From: Paracoccaceae bacterium
Lineage (GTDB): Bacteria > Pseudomonadota > Alphaproteobacteria > Rhodobacterales > Rhodobacteraceae
Length of the DNA: 64,000 nt
Direction of reading: 5' to 3'
Assembly: GCA_019454225.1 (NCBI GenBank)
Contig: CP075370.1
Span: 1,230,001-1,294,000 of the forward strand
This document shows, piece after piece, positions 25,513 to 33,635 of this stretch. Each line of letters begins with the position of its first letter. The first letter of the stretch is position 1. Position numbers and translations under genes: made by a program. The notes beneath the pieces are model-generated. The model worked only from the letters and a program-made list of their open reading frames with translations, was not told the origin of the DNA and made no database searches.

Positions 25513-25533
25513 ACGGCGCGGCGCGGGCGGCCG

Positions 25534-26235
25534 TCAGGGCCCCCGCGCCAGCACCTCGTCCACCCAGGCGGGCACGGTGACGCTCGCCGGTCCCAGGCGG
25601 CGATCGGCAAAGGCGCCATCCGCCCCGGTCGGCTCCATGTTGATCTCGACCGTATGCGCGCGGGCGTAGAAGTTCGCCCGCGCCACCAGCCCGGCGGCGG
25701 GCCATACCACCCCCGAGGTGCCGATCGACACAAAGACACCGCAGCCGCGCACGGCCTGCTCGATCTCGTCCATCATCTTCGGCTCCTCGCCGAACCAGAC
25801 GATATCGGGCCGCGTCGCGGGGGCGCCGCAGGCGGGGCAGGGGTCGGTGGCCTGCATCACCGCCGGGGCCTGCCAGTCCGCCCCGCAACCGGTGCAGCGC
25901 GCGCGGTCCAGCCGCCCGTGCATGTGGATCACCCCGGTTGATCCGGCCTGTTCATGCAGCACGTCCACATTCTGCGTCACCAGCACCAGCCGCTCGCGCA
26001 GCGCGGCGCCCAGCCGCGCCAGTGCCAGATGCGCCGCATTGGGCCGCGCGCCCGCGGCATTCGCCCGACGCGCGTTGTAGAAATCGAGCACCTTCTGCGG
26101 ATTGCGGGCAAACCCCTCGGGCGTCGCGACCTCGTTCAGGTCGTATTGCGACCATAGCCCGTCCCGGTCGCGGAACGTGCCCAGCCCGCTTTCCGCAGAT
26201 ACCCCCGCCCCCGTCAGAACGACGATCCGTTTCAT
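25534..26235 (-). CDS. cobB: NAD-dependent protein deacylase, sirtuin
   Basis: Sir2-family enzyme of 233 residues that removes acyl groups from lysines using NAD+. NAD-binding GAGVSAESGLGTFR begins at 9, catalytic H106 lies in IHMHGRL, and zinc ligands are C114, C117, C133 and C136. Y53 and R56 (FYNARR) form the Tyr-x-x-Arg signature of class III sirtuins, predicting desuccinylase/demalonylase activity besides deacetylation. Divergent from the phosphatase gene. Confidence 0.93.
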   Translation of the reverse strand: MKRIVVLTGAGVSAESGLGTFRDRDGLWSQYDLNEVATPEGFARNPQKVLDFYNARRANAAGARPNAAHLALARLGAALRERLVLVTQNVDVLHEQAGSTGVIHMHGRLDRARCTGCGADWQAPAVMQATDPCPACGAPATRPDIVWFGEEPKMMDEIEQAVRGCGVFVSIGTSGVVWPAAGLVARANFYARAHTVEINMEPTGADGAFADRRLGPASVTVPAWVDEVLARGP

Positions 26236-26264
26236 CGCGCCACCGCACCTGCTATCACCGCGCC

Positions 26265-26714
26265 ATGGCGCAGCGTATCCTGTTCGTCTGTCTCGGCAAC
26301 ATCTGTCGCTCGCCCACGGCCGAGGGCGTGTTCCGCACCATGGCCGCGCGCGCGGGCCTTGATGCCCAGGCCGACAGCGCAGGCACCGGCGGCTGGCATC
26401 GGGGTGAACCCCCGCATCCCGAAACGGTCGCGACCGCCGCCCGCCGGGGCTATGATCTGTCGTCGCTGCGCGCGCGGCAGGTCGTGGCGGCCGACTTCGG
26501 CCGGTTCGACCTGATCATTGCAATGGATGGGCAGAACCTGCGCGATCTGGCGCGGCTGGCGCCGCCCGGTGCCCCCGAACCACGCCTGCTGCTGCCCTAT
26601 GCGCCGCAACTGTCCCGCAGCGATCTTCCCGACCCCTGGTACACCGGCGATTTCGAGGAAACGCTGGACCTTGTCGAAGCCGCCTGCGCGGGTCTGATCG
26701 ACCGGCTGCGCTAG
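26265..26714 (+). CDS. Low-molecular-weight protein-tyrosine phosphatase
   Basis: Cytoplasmic phosphatase of 149 residues. The P-loop C-x5-R-S is VCLGNICRSP with nucleophile C9 and R15, and the general acid lies in DLPDPWYTG near the C-terminus. It is not next to exopolysaccharide kinase genes, so the partner is unknown. Start fixed by the P-loop position. Divergent from the sirtuin gene by 29 bp. Confidence 0.92.
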   Translation: MAQRILFVCLGNICRSPTAEGVFRTMAARAGLDAQADSAGTGGWHRGEPPHPETVATAARRGYDLSSLRARQVVAADFGRFDLIIAMDGQNLRDLARLAPPGAPEPRLLLPYAPQLSRSDLPDPWYTGDFEETLDLVEAACAGLIDRLR

Positions 26715-26742
26715 CACGGTGCCGGGGGTCCCGTCCGTGGGC

Positions 26743-27057
26743 TCAGCCCGCGCAGAACGCCTCGGCCGTCGTGCCGAAATTCTTGTAGCGCGTCCAGAAC
26801 TCGTTGTCGGCGTCCGACTTCGACATGCGCACCTGCTGCGCGCGATCCGGGTCCTTGAAGAACTGCGCGGCCTTCCGCTGGTCGGACCCGCGCAGCGTCA
26901 TGTCGGCGGCCTGCTGGATGCAGCCGCACATCGCGCGCGACACCGCCTTGCGGTCGGATGACAGACAGGCACGCTCGATCGGCCCTGCCATCGCCAGCGT
27001 CGCTGCAAACGGAACAATCAGGGTTGCCGCCGCAACGGCCAACACGGTTCTTTTCAT
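26743..27057 (-). CDS. Small exported Cys-rich protein ('arginine transporter'-annotated family)
   Basis: Exported protein of 104 residues with signal peptide (about 1-24, ending LAMA). Four cysteines: ERACLSSD, MCGCIQQAA and the C-terminal AFCAG, suggesting two disulfides. The pattern CGCIQQ-x-A followed by QRKAAQFFKDPDRAQQVR and FGTTAEAFC is a Rhodobacterales family often labelled 'arginine transporter' without good evidence; a transporter role is unlikely for such a small soluble protein. Start at 27057 is set by the signal peptide. Confidence 0.75.
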   Translation of the reverse strand: MKRTVLAVAAATLIVPFAATLAMAGPIERACLSSDRKAVSRAMCGCIQQAADMTLRGSDQRKAAQFFKDPDRAQQVRMSKSDADNEFWTRYKNFGTTAEAFCAG

Positions 27058-27453
27058 CGGGATCGTCCTGCCTTGCCTCGATATCGCCAGTGCAGCGGTG
27101 CCGCAGCCGGTCTGGATTTGGCAACAATCATGCCGATTCTGGCAAGGATAATCAATCTTTCTGCGGCGCAGAACGGCGGCACTCCGCCCGATACAAGTCA
27201 TGGTGGCCAACGTCCCGCACCGCCGCAACATGCTGCCCCCGAGGCCGCGTCGGCATGCCCGAATCGTGGTGACCGACGCATGGCCCGCCCGGCATGTGCC
27301 GCGCTCCGCGTCGGAATGGCGCAGTCATGAAGGCGTCGCTGGCTGGGCAAGGATTTGTTCAGGCCCGCCGTGCCGGCGCGTGGGTCCGTCCCGGATTTCA
27401 TCAAGGGCGGAAGGCCCCTTTCCGGGCATGCGGCAACCGTCTATATCGCGCGG
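27058..27453. other. Intergenic region upstream of lepA
   Basis: About 400 bp between divergent genes. No convincing ORF or RNA gene. The lepA -10 element lies at its right end. The 60 bp next to the left gene are A/T-richer and probably hold that gene's promoter. Confidence 0.5.
27442..27447 (+). promoter_or_regulatory. lepA -10 element, placed for a leaderless transcript
   Basis: TATATC at 27442-27447 ends 7 bp before the lepA ATG (27454), the same geometry as at irr. No Shine-Dalgarno sequence could fit. The -35 is weak (around 27418-27424). Confidence 0.45.
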
Positions 27454-29253
27454 ATGACCGAGCTTTCGCACATCCGCAACTTCTCCATCGTGGCGCACAT
27501 CGACCACGGCAAATCCACGCTGGCCGACCGCCTGATCCAGCTGACGGGCACGGTCGCCGCGCGCGAGATGAAGGAGCAGATCCTCGACAGCATGGATATC
27601 GAGCGCGAGCGCGGCATCACCATCAAGGCCAACACCGTCCGCATCGAATATCCCGCGAAGGACGGCCAGACCTATATCCTGAACCTGATCGACACCCCTG
27701 GCCACGTCGACTTCGCCTATGAGGTCAGCCGCTCGATGCGCGCCGTCGAGGGCTCGCTGCTCGTGGTCGACGCATCGCAGGGGGTCGAGGCGCAGACGCT
27801 CGCCAATGTCTACCAGGCGCTCGACGCCGGGCACGAGATCGTGCCGGTGCTGAACAAGATCGACCTTCCCGCCGCCGAGCCCGACCGTGTCCGCCAACAG
27901 ATCGAGGACGTGATCGGCCTGGACGCGTCGGATGCGGTGCTGATCTCGGCCAAGTCGGGCCTCGGCATTCCCGAGGTGCTCGAGGCCATCGTCACCCGCC
28001 TGCCCGCGCCGCAGGGCGACCGCGACGCGCCGCTCAAGGCCATGCTGGTGGATTCCTGGTACGATGCCTATCTCGGCGTCGTCGTGATGATCCGCGTCAT
28101 GGACGGCGTGGTCCGCAAGGGCGACCGCATCAAGATGATGCAGACCGGCGCCGCCTACGGCATCGACCGCCTCGCCGTTCTCAAGCCCGAGATGCGCGAC
28201 ATCGCCGAGCTTGGCCCCGGCGAGATCGGCGTCTTCACCGCCTCGATCAAGCAGGTCCGCGACACCCGCGTCGGCGACACCATCACCCATGAACGCAAGC
28301 CCTGCACCACCGCCCTGCCGGGCTTCAAGCCCGCGCAGCCTGTGGTGTTCTGCGGTCTCTTCCCCGTCGATGCCGCCGATTTCGACGCCCTGCGCGACGC
28401 CATCGAGAAGCTCTCGCTCAACGACGCCTCCTTCAGTTCCGAGATGGAAACCTCTGCCGCGCTCGGCTTCGGCTTCCGCTGCGGCTTCCTGGGCCTCCTG
28501 CATCTTGAGGTCATCCGCGACCGGCTGGAACGCGAATATGACCTCGATCTCATCACCACCGCGCCCTCGGTGGTGTTCAAGCTGCACATGAAGTCGGGTC
28601 AGGTGGTCGAGCTGCACAATCCCGCCGACATGCCCGACGTGATGCTGATCGACCACATCCAGGAACCCCGGATCAAGGCCACCATCATGGTGCCCGACGA
28701 ATACCTGGGCGACATCCTCAAGCTCTGCCAGGACCGGCGCGGCATCCAACTGAACCTCACCTATGCCGGGTCGCGCGCCATGGTCGAATACGACCTGCCG
28801 CTGGCCGAGGTGGTGTTCGACTTCTACGACCGGCTGAAATCGGTGACCAAGGGCTATGCCAGCTTCGACTACCAGCTTGCGGAGTACCGCGAGGACCATC
28901 TGGTCAAGATGTCGATTCTGGTGAACGAGGAACCTGTCGATGCCCTGTCGATGATGGTCCACCGCGACCGGGCCGAGATGCGCGGCCGCGCCATGGTGGA
29001 AAAGCTCAAGGACCTGATCCCCCGCCACATGTTCAAGATCCCGATCCAGGCCGCCATCGGAGGCCGCGTGATCGCGCGCGAGACGCTGTCGGCCATGCGC
29101 AAGGACGTTACCGCGAAATGCTACGGCGGCGACGCGACCCGGAAGAAGAAGCTTCTGGAGAAGCAGAAGGCCGGGAAGAAGCGGATGCGCCAGTTCGGGA
29201 AGGTCGAGATCCCGCAGGAGGCTTTCATCAGCGCGCTGAAGATGGATGGCTAG
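27454..29253 (+). CDS. lepA: Elongation factor 4 (LepA)
   Basis: Ribosome-associated GTPase of 599 residues. G1 is AHIDHGKS (about 14-21), switch [14 protein letters not shown] and G4 NKIDLP; the LepA-specific C-terminal domain includes [10 protein letters not shown] and ends [18 protein letters not shown]. Full length for the family. A long reverse-strand frame over the whole gene is an artefact of GC-rich codons. Start at 27454 fits the family start ([19 protein letters not shown]). Confidence 0.97.
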   Translation: MTELSHIRNFSIVAHIDHGKSTLADRLIQLTGTVAAREMKEQILDSMDIERERGITIKANTVRIEYPAKDGQTYILNLIDTPGHVDFAYEVSRSMRAVEGSLLVVDASQGVEAQTLANVYQALDAGHEIVPVLNKIDLPAAEPDRVRQQIEDVIGLDASDAVLISAKSGLGIPEVLEAIVTRLPAPQGDRDAPLKAMLVDSWYDAYLGVVVMIRVMDGVVRKGDRIKMMQTGAAYGIDRLAVLKPEMRDIAELGPGEIGVFTASIKQVRDTRVGDTITHERKPCTTALPGFKPAQPVVFCGLFPVDAADFDALRDAIEKLSLNDASFSSEMETSAALGFGFRCGFLGLLHLEVIRDRLEREYDLDLITTAPSVVFKLHMKSGQVVELHNPADMPDVMLIDHIQEPRIKATIMVPDEYLGDILKLCQDRRGIQLNLTYAGSRAMVEYDLPLAEVVFDFYDRLKSVTKGYASFDYQLAEYREDHLVKMSILVNEEPVDALSMMVHRDRAEMRGRAMVEKLKDLIPRHMFKIPIQAAIGGRVIARETLSAMRKDVTAKCYGGDATRKKKLLEKQKAGKKRMRQFGKVEIPQEAFISALKMDG

Positions 29254-29310
29254 GCCGGGTGCCGTCGATCGCTCAGACCGCCAAGGGCGCGCCGGCAAGC
29301 TTGCAGTGAG

Positions 29311-29400
29311 CAGGGCGGGCCTGCTTGGGCTGTACCTGACTTCAGCACGCCGTCGCGCCGCCAGCAGACCCTGAAGGTCAACATCCCCTACCCGCCACAC
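29311..29400 (+). mobile_element. IS5-family transposase remnant
   Basis: In frame from 29311 the DNA encodes a fragment including VPDFSTPSRRQQTLKVNIPY, which matches the conserved region of IS5-type transposases that usually reads PDFSTLSRRQKTL.VNIPYRG. The frame then runs into unrelated sequence without the expected DSTGIK motif, so only about 30 codons survive. It marks the left edge of an accessory region just after lepA. Confidence 0.6.
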
Positions 29401-29482
29401 GGCAACTGCGCTTCATCGCCACAGTTGGATCACGTTTCTGTCGAAGTGTTGCGGTCTAGGAGACAAGATGGGGGATTAAGAC

Positions 29483-30295
29483 ATGACTATGCATCAATCC
29501 GGAACCGTCGTGCTGCTTGCCCATGCCGACGATCATCCGCCGAACTTCGCCCGCCTTGTCGCCGCGTTCCGGGCGATCCTTGCGCCCGTACACGGCAGGC
29601 AGCTGGAACTTGGCTGGGACTGCGACGATCTCGCCATGTTCGACCTGCCCACCGGCCGAATTGCGCTCGGGTGGGATGACAGGCCCGCGAATGGCAACTT
29701 GGCCTGTCTGCTGGTATCGGTCGCGCCCCGGCCGGACGTCGCGACCTGCGCCTCGCCCGTTGGCCACGAGGAGATGTGCGCGCAGTTGGTCAGGCGGCTG
29801 CACGAACGCCATCCGGCGCTGGCGATCCGCTGGCTTCAGGCCGCGGAGGCGCCACGCGCTGACCTGCCCGATGCCCTGCCCGACGGATTGCCGCCATCGC
29901 CGGGGGACCGCGCCGGTCCGGAACCCGATGTCTTGGTCGATCCGTTGCCACGCGCGGCGTCGGCGCAGGGCGGGGCAGAGGCCGCCAACGACCGTCCCGC
30001 ACTGCCCGCCACGCGCAGCGCCGAGCTCGCACGGCTCAGGGAGGCGCTGTACCCAGCGAACCCCGAAGAACTGGTGCCCGCGCGCATGAACGCCAAGCTG
30101 CGGCTTGCTGCCCATGCGATGAATGCGACGCTGATCCTGGTATGGGCACCCCTGGGCGCCGCCGCGATGACCTACGCCATCCTGAGGGGCGAAGACATGA
30201 GGTTTTCGGCCCGGCTGGTGGTCCTGACCGGGTTGTTCGCGAGCGCCATCAACGCCCCGATGATCCAGCGGATGGCGGCGCTTGCGGGCGTCTGA
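29483..30295 (+). CDS. Unknown protein with two C-terminal membrane helices
   Basis: Predicted protein of 270 residues. The first 115 residues look like a soluble mixed alpha/beta domain (TVVLLAHADDHPPNFARLVA, CLLVSVAPRPDV), followed by a proline/alanine-rich linker (about 125-180), a charged helix (ELARLREALYPANPEELVPA) and two hydrophobic helices (about 212-232 and 243-262). I do not recognise a family. GGAGACAAG lies about 15 bp upstream. Codon use is like that of neighbouring genes. Confidence 0.6.
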   Translation: MTMHQSGTVVLLAHADDHPPNFARLVAAFRAILAPVHGRQLELGWDCDDLAMFDLPTGRIALGWDDRPANGNLACLLVSVAPRPDVATCASPVGHEEMCAQLVRRLHERHPALAIRWLQAAEAPRADLPDALPDGLPPSPGDRAGPEPDVLVDPLPRAASAQGGAEAANDRPALPATRSAELARLREALYPANPEELVPARMNAKLRLAAHAMNATLILVWAPLGAAAMTYAILRGEDMRFSARLVVLTGLFASAINAPMIQRMAALAGV

Positions 30296-31059
30296 AGGCA
30301 TCGCGCTCCGACACGTCCGCAGGTTCGGGCAGGACGGCACCACCGGAAACACAACGCCCACTTCAGGTTTTGGGGCCAGCGTCGTGTGCAGCCCGAAGAC
30401 CGGGAAGATCAGGATCTGCGGCAGGACCGCGCCGCCGCGGCCGAAGATGACGTTGGCGCCGGAACCGATCGGCGACACGTCGCGGGACTGCTTCCTCCGG
30501 CCACCTCATCCGCCGACCGGCAGTTCGGACGCCAGGGCTCACGGCGGATGCGCAGCCGCGAGGTGGACCACGCCATTGCCATAGGACCGAACCCCGTCCA
30601 GACGGTGGGCGGGGCAGTCCCCCATGGTCAACAGGATCGGCGACAACGGTCTGCACGCCTTCGTCGCGCGGACCCACGAGGCGGGAAAGGGTCGTGGCGC
30701 TCGTTTGTCATGGCACCTGTATCCTGCTGAGAACCCGGCTCACGAACGGCGAGCCACCGGTCAAGGGCAAGATCCGGGCACGCCATGCCTGTTCCGAGGA
30801 AGCATTTGCAGACCGGTCCGGCGGCATGAAGATCCAGCCCTTCTGGATCGAGGACGAGGCGACGGCGCTGCCCGCAACCATTTCGCGATGACCTCGATGT
30901 TCAAGGTCTTGGCGGTGCGCGACGGCAATTCGATCACCGGGGCGCCATGGCGGCAGCGCAAAAACCCATCGCAGGATGTAGAAATCGGGACGATTCCGAT
31001 CGTCATGGGGTATCGGCGCCCATTTCGGGCGCTGCCAGACCCGAAAGGATACGGACCCC
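30296..31059. other. Region without a convincing gene, possibly decayed
   Basis: About 760 bp. Reading frames are present on both strands but change character every 100-200 bp. One minus-strand stretch ending at a stop at 30541-30539 (MGDCPAHRLDGVRSYGNGVV) has coding-like codon use and may be the tail of a broken gene; another, starting with GTG at 30478 (SPIGSGANVIFGRGG), runs into the antisense of the upstream gene. No RNA gene seen. Confidence 0.4.
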
Positions 31060-31641
31060 ATGAACACCCTGTTTCCCGCCCTCATCGTCGCTGTCGCCGC
31101 GTCTGCAAGTTCCGTCGCCGCGCAAACCACTGACCGCTCCGTGCTGCAAACGCTGTCCGGAACGTTCCACAGCCCGGTCGTCGAGAACTGGTATGGCGGC
31201 CACGGCACCCGCGAGTTCGTCTTTGCCGACGGGCAGTGGAGCCTGACCTTCATCCATGCGCTCGACCCCGGAATGACGCAGCGCACGTTCCAGTTCCGCA
31301 CCGGGGGCGCCTACGAGGTGCGAGAGGCATCCCGAACCGTGCCGGGGGCGTTCCACACGGTGTTTGACGAGGACTGGAAGCACCTTACGCTGCTGACCCC
31401 TGTGCCCGAAATCGCCGCCGCCATGGGCATTGGCGACTGCGGGCTGACGGTCAACCTCGAGGCCGACATCTCGGAAACCGGATGCGCGGCATGGCGGCCG
31501 GTGGCAGAATGCGGCGAAGACCACGACCTGCTTGCCCTGACGGTCGAGGGACTGCACTTCGGCGTGCGCCCGGCCGACAACGACCTGTGCACCGCCGACA
31601 GGACACCCGCCGCGCTGCTTCCCGCCGTTGTCGCCCGCTGA
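31060..31641 (+). CDS. Exported protein of unknown function
   Basis: Protein of 193 residues with a signal peptide (about 1-22, ending SSVAAQ). The mature part has a strand-rich pattern (GTREFVFADGQWSLTFIHAL, TFQFRTGGAYEVREASRTV) and four cysteines (GIGDCGL, ETGCAAW, AECGED, DLCTAD) in the C-terminal half, enough for two disulfides. No family recognised with confidence. It is 16 bp upstream of the DGPF/YCII gene, so may be cotranscribed with the ECF module. Confidence 0.7.
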   Translation: MNTLFPALIVAVAASASSVAAQTTDRSVLQTLSGTFHSPVVENWYGGHGTREFVFADGQWSLTFIHALDPGMTQRTFQFRTGGAYEVREASRTVPGAFHTVFDEDWKHLTLLTPVPEIAAAMGIGDCGLTVNLEADISETGCAAWRPVAECGEDHDLLALTVEGLHFGVRPADNDLCTADRTPAALLPAVVAR

Positions 31642-31657
31642 AAAGGACGCCCAGCCC

Positions 31658-32014
31658 ATGCACTACATGATCCTGAACTACACGTCCCCGTCGGAGTACG
31701 CCGACGCCGATGCGGTCGCAGCGGCCGCCGCGGGCGAGGTCTGGAGCGCCTACACCCGCGCGCTGATCGAGGCCGGCGTCTTTGTCGGCGGCAACGCCCT
31801 GCATCCATCGCACACCGCCACCACGCTCCGCGTTCGGGGCGAGGTGCGCGATGTGCAGGACGGTCCCTATGCGGCCAGCAAGGAGCAGTTCGGCGGCTAC
31901 TACATCATTGATGTCCCCGACCTCGACACCGCGCTCAACTGGGCCGCGCTGAACCCGGCGGCAACTTCCGGGGCCGTCGAGGTGCGCCCCGTCGTCATGC
32001 GCGGGGCAGCGTGA
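31658..32014 (+). CDS. YCII/DGPF-domain protein
   Basis: Protein of 118 residues of the YCII-related DGPF family. The signature appears as DVQDGPYAASKEQFGGYYII (about 66-85), with Tyr in place of Phe in DGPF. DGPF proteins are the hallmark neighbours of ECF42 sigma factors and may act as small enzymes or cofactors. AAAAGGA precedes the ATG. The stop overlaps the sigma-factor GTG start by 4 bp. Confidence 0.88.
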   Translation: MHYMILNYTSPSEYADADAVAAAAAGEVWSAYTRALIEAGVFVGGNALHPSHTATTLRVRGEVRDVQDGPYAASKEQFGGYYIIDVPDLDTALNWAALNPAATSGAVEVRPVVMRGAA

Positions 32015-33234
32015 GCGCAGCCGACGAGATCGAGAAGGCGGCGCGCCTGTCGTATGGCAGGCTCGTCGCCATTCTCGCCACCCGAACCGGCGGGGTGTCC
32101 GACGCGATGGACGCCCTGTCGGACGCGGTCCTGCGTGCGCTGGAGACCTGGCCCGCACGCGGGATCCCTGACCGTCCCGAGGCATGGCTTATCGCGACCG
32201 CGCGGAACCGCGTCGCCGATGCCGGGCGTCAGTCGGCCCGGGCCGCCCGGGCCGCCGAAACCCTCGCCCTGCTGGAGGAGGAACGTGCCGAGATGGCACA
32301 GGCCGCAACCCCTGACCCGACGCTGAACCTGATGTTCGTCTGTGCGCATCCGGCCATCGAAGCCCGAATGCGCACGCCCTTGATGCTGCAACTGGTGTTG
32401 GGCCTCGACGCGCGGCGGATGGCAGGGGCGTTTCTGATCCCGCCCGGCACACTCGGCCAGCGGCTGACCCGGGCCCGGTCCAAAATCGAGGCGGCACGTA
32501 TCGGCTATGCCGTTCCAGAGGGGCGCGACCTCGGGCCAAGGCTGACCCATGTGCTCGACGCCATCTATGTCGCCTTCACCGTGGGGATCGATGGCGAGGG
32601 GGCGGGCGATGTGAAATCCACCTCTCTGGCGCGCGAGGCCCTCTGGCTGGGCAGTCTTGTGGCGGCGCGGATGCCCGGCGCATCCGAAGCCCAGGCTCTG
32701 TTCGCGCTGATGCTCTACACCCAGGCACGGCGCCCGGCGCGCCTTGACGCGTCCGGCTGCCTCATACCCTTGGCGCAGCAGGACACGGCCCTGTGGGACG
32801 CGAGAATGCTGGACGACGCCGATCTGGCGTTGCGGCTGGCGGCCCGCAACCCGACGCTTGGCCGTTACCAGATCGAAGCCTCCATCGCCGCCGCCCACGC
32901 CGCCCGCCGACATGGGCAAAGGACCGATCAGCAGGCGATCACCGCGCTCTATCGCGGTCTAGTGGCGCTGCATCCGACCATCGGCGCCCGGGTTGGTTTG
33001 GCAGGAGCCCTCGCCGACGCCGGCGATTCTTCTGCCGCGCTGGCCGTACTGGACGCAGCCGATCCTGCCTTCGCACAGTCCTATCAGCCTTGGTGGGCGG
33101 TGCGCGCCCATGCTTTGAGCCGGACCGGCGATCCCGCCCTGGCGGCCGAGGCCTATGCCCGCGCCATGGCCCTGACCGCCGATCCGGCCATGCGCCGGTT
33201 CCTCGCCCGGCAGCGGGCTGCCCTGGCCTGTTGA
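32011..33234 (+). CDS. ECF42-like RNA polymerase sigma factor with long C-terminal extension
   Basis: Protein of 407 residues. Region 2 lies near the N-terminus (about 10-75, MDALSDAVLRALETW and RPEAWLIATARNRVAD), region 4-like segment at about 110-160 (PLMLQLVLGLDARRMAGAFL, PPGTLGQRLTRARSKI), then a long helical TPR/DUF6596-like extension (about 180-407, e.g. RYQIEASIAAAHAARR) that is specific to ECF42. The GTG start overlaps the DGPF gene. No membrane anti-sigma is adjacent, as is usual for this group; activity is thought to depend on the extension. Confidence 0.85.
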   Translation: MSAADEIEKAARLSYGRLVAILATRTGGVSDAMDALSDAVLRALETWPARGIPDRPEAWLIATARNRVADAGRQSARAARAAETLALLEEERAEMAQAATPDPTLNLMFVCAHPAIEARMRTPLMLQLVLGLDARRMAGAFLIPPGTLGQRLTRARSKIEAARIGYAVPEGRDLGPRLTHVLDAIYVAFTVGIDGEGAGDVKSTSLAREALWLGSLVAARMPGASEAQALFALMLYTQARRPARLDASGCLIPLAQQDTALWDARMLDDADLALRLAARNPTLGRYQIEASIAAAHAARRHGQRTDQQAITALYRGLVALHPTIGARVGLAGALADAGDSSAALAVLDAADPAFAQSYQPWWAVRAHALSRTGDPALAAEAYARAMALTADPAMRRFLARQRAALAC

Positions 33235-33635
33235 AGTCCGAACGCGTCGCCGGTCCTGCGCCATGATGCCGGCCGTCAGATAGACAGCCACGCGGCCCGG
33301 CTTGCCGCCGCGGCTCCCGCTCTCCAGCCGGTTCACCATATCCACGACGTCCAAGTGGCGGTTGCGGGGCCACAGCGGCATCCGGCACAAGATCGCCCGC
33401 AACCCGCCGCAACCAACGCCGCCGCGACAGGTACCGCGTCCATCTGGCAAAACCCACGGGTCCGTCGCGCGGGGCAGCGTTCCACGCTTGACGCCTTGCA
33501 TCGTCTTGCTACGTTGCGCCATGGAATTTTCCGATGGCGCGCGACGCCGATGACGGCCGCCCTCGCCACCAGATCGTCCAGCCTGTCATATTGCGCTTCT
33601 TTCACTCGGCATTTCAAACCATCGGGGGCATCATA
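33235..33635. other. Intergenic region upstream of the repeat/metallopeptidase gene
   Basis: About 400 bp with no supported gene. Frames on both strands are short or antisense to flanking genes. A possible promoter is present before 33636 but I could not place it with confidence. Confidence 0.4.

Noticed and set aside
27325-29400. 691-residue open frame antisense to lepA
   Set aside because: The lepA product is unmistakable; the reverse frame is His/Asp/Arg-rich and caused by high GC at third codon positions.
29456-30478. 340-residue minus-strand frame starting MSPIGSGANVIFG
   Set aside because: Only its first 60 residues fall outside a plausible plus-strand gene, and the rest is shadow-like. 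Kept only as a comment in the decayed-region entry.
30624-31133. 169-residue plus-strand frame in the gap before 31060
   Set aside because: It overlaps the signal-peptide-bearing gene at 31060 in another frame and has no domain character.
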